Assembly (NCBI GenBank): GCA_963741055.1
Contig: CAVUGU010000007.1
Location: 62,001-126,000, forward strand
DNA from: Bog-756 sp963741055
GTDB lineage: Bacteria > Actinomycetota > Acidimicrobiia > Acidimicrobiales > RAAP-2
Direction of reading: 5' to 3'
DNA length: 64,000 nucleotides
Shown here: piece by piece, positions 63,907 through 64,000 of the stretch
Layout of the letters: each line of letters begins with the position of its first letter
Position numbering within the stretch: position 1 is the first letter of the stretch
The notes under the pieces: model-generated
The model's input: the letters and a program-made list of their open reading frames with translations, nothing else
Told to the model about the DNA's origin: nothing
The model's database searches: none
Translations under genes and position numbers: made by a program

Positions 63907-64000
63907 TCAGCGCGCCCAGGCTCCCGTCAGGATGTTGCGCACTCCCCGCCGGATCGGGTGTGGCTGCTCCTCGGCAAGACGATTGAGGGCCACCTGCATC
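63907..64000 (-). CDS. C-terminal end of an unidentified gene, cut by the window edge
   Basis: A minus-strand frame ends at TGA complement 63907-63909 and runs open to the right edge. Visible residues read MQVALNRLAEEQPHPIRRGV and end ILTGAWAR. The ATG seen at the edge may be internal. It could be a C-terminal tail of a dehydrogenase or hydrolase; no family can be assigned from 30 residues. Confidence 0.4.
   Translation of the reverse strand, partial: MQVALNRLAEEQPHPIRRGVRNILTGAWAR

Noticed and set aside
1..64000. Defence island, prophage or integrative element
   Set aside because: I found no transposase, integrase, restriction, toxin-antitoxin or phage genes; base composition looks even throughout.

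Overview
The window is a GC-rich, gene-dense stretch of chromosome from a high-GC Gram-positive bacterium (Actinomycetota). The evidence is the frequent GTG starts and several families typical of that phylum: a LytR-CpsA-Psr enzyme with a LytR_C tail, a Ddn-like deazaflavin protein, two hydrolase- or ATPase-linked class III cyclases, a PknB-type kinase, and an encapsulin with its ferritin cargo. Acidimicrobiia or a relative would fit, but that is an inference. I saw no rRNA or tRNA genes, CRISPR array, transposase, integrase or phage genes.

Layout. Positions 1-2173 hold small minus-strand genes (heme-binding barrel, DksA-like, DUF2007, two NTF2-like). Positions 2289-9774 hold a PadR regulator, a hydrolase/cyclase fusion, a GGDEF protein, an HSL-type esterase, a Gfo/Idh oxidoreductase and an HxlR-SCP2 regulator divergent from a 14-TM efflux pump (9853-11430). 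Positions 12451-14705 encode an RCC1 lipoprotein and a frameshifted D-2-hydroxyacid dehydrogenase. A minus-strand ferric-iron ABC operon follows (18417-14735), preceded by a candidate 27-codon leader peptide and a hairpin. Next come a lipoprotein, a beta-propeller protein, a broken GH38 mannosidase, an MFS transporter, a sulfotransferase and a shattered trehalose synthase (TreT-like) gene. Positions 28018-35207 carry an MBL hydrolase, a CTP-synthase-like amidotransferase, a patatin, a ferritin-like diiron protein and a 1090-residue cyclase/ATPase. Positions 36514-45783 carry a desaturase, a duplicated secreted repeat protein, an SDR, IolB, DedA, a DMT exporter and a GMC oxidoreductase. Positions 46023-52772 carry an MFS/SCP2/glycogen-debranching operon, glutaminase, a DUF1269 protein and the encapsulin nanocompartment pair. 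The rest is a sulfatase, an IlvC-like protein, LCP, Ddn-like, a Ser/Thr kinase, a CMD protein, and an HxlR regulator divergent from a protease/NADP-reductase pair.

Themes. Iron handling recurs: ferric ABC importer, encapsulated ferritin, heme-binding barrel, diiron proteins. Nucleotide signalling also recurs: two cyclases, a diguanylate cyclase and a kinase. Carbohydrate genes (IolB, GH38, TreT-like, debranching enzyme) are scattered, not in one pathway cluster.

A striking property is that about fourteen genes from 13.7 kb onward need one or more single-base frame changes to read as full-length family members, often at G/C runs. Sequencing or assembly indels explain the single events best. 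The TreT-like and GH38 loci have so many that real decay is also possible. For these I give the full reconstructed extent and mark most as pseudogenes.
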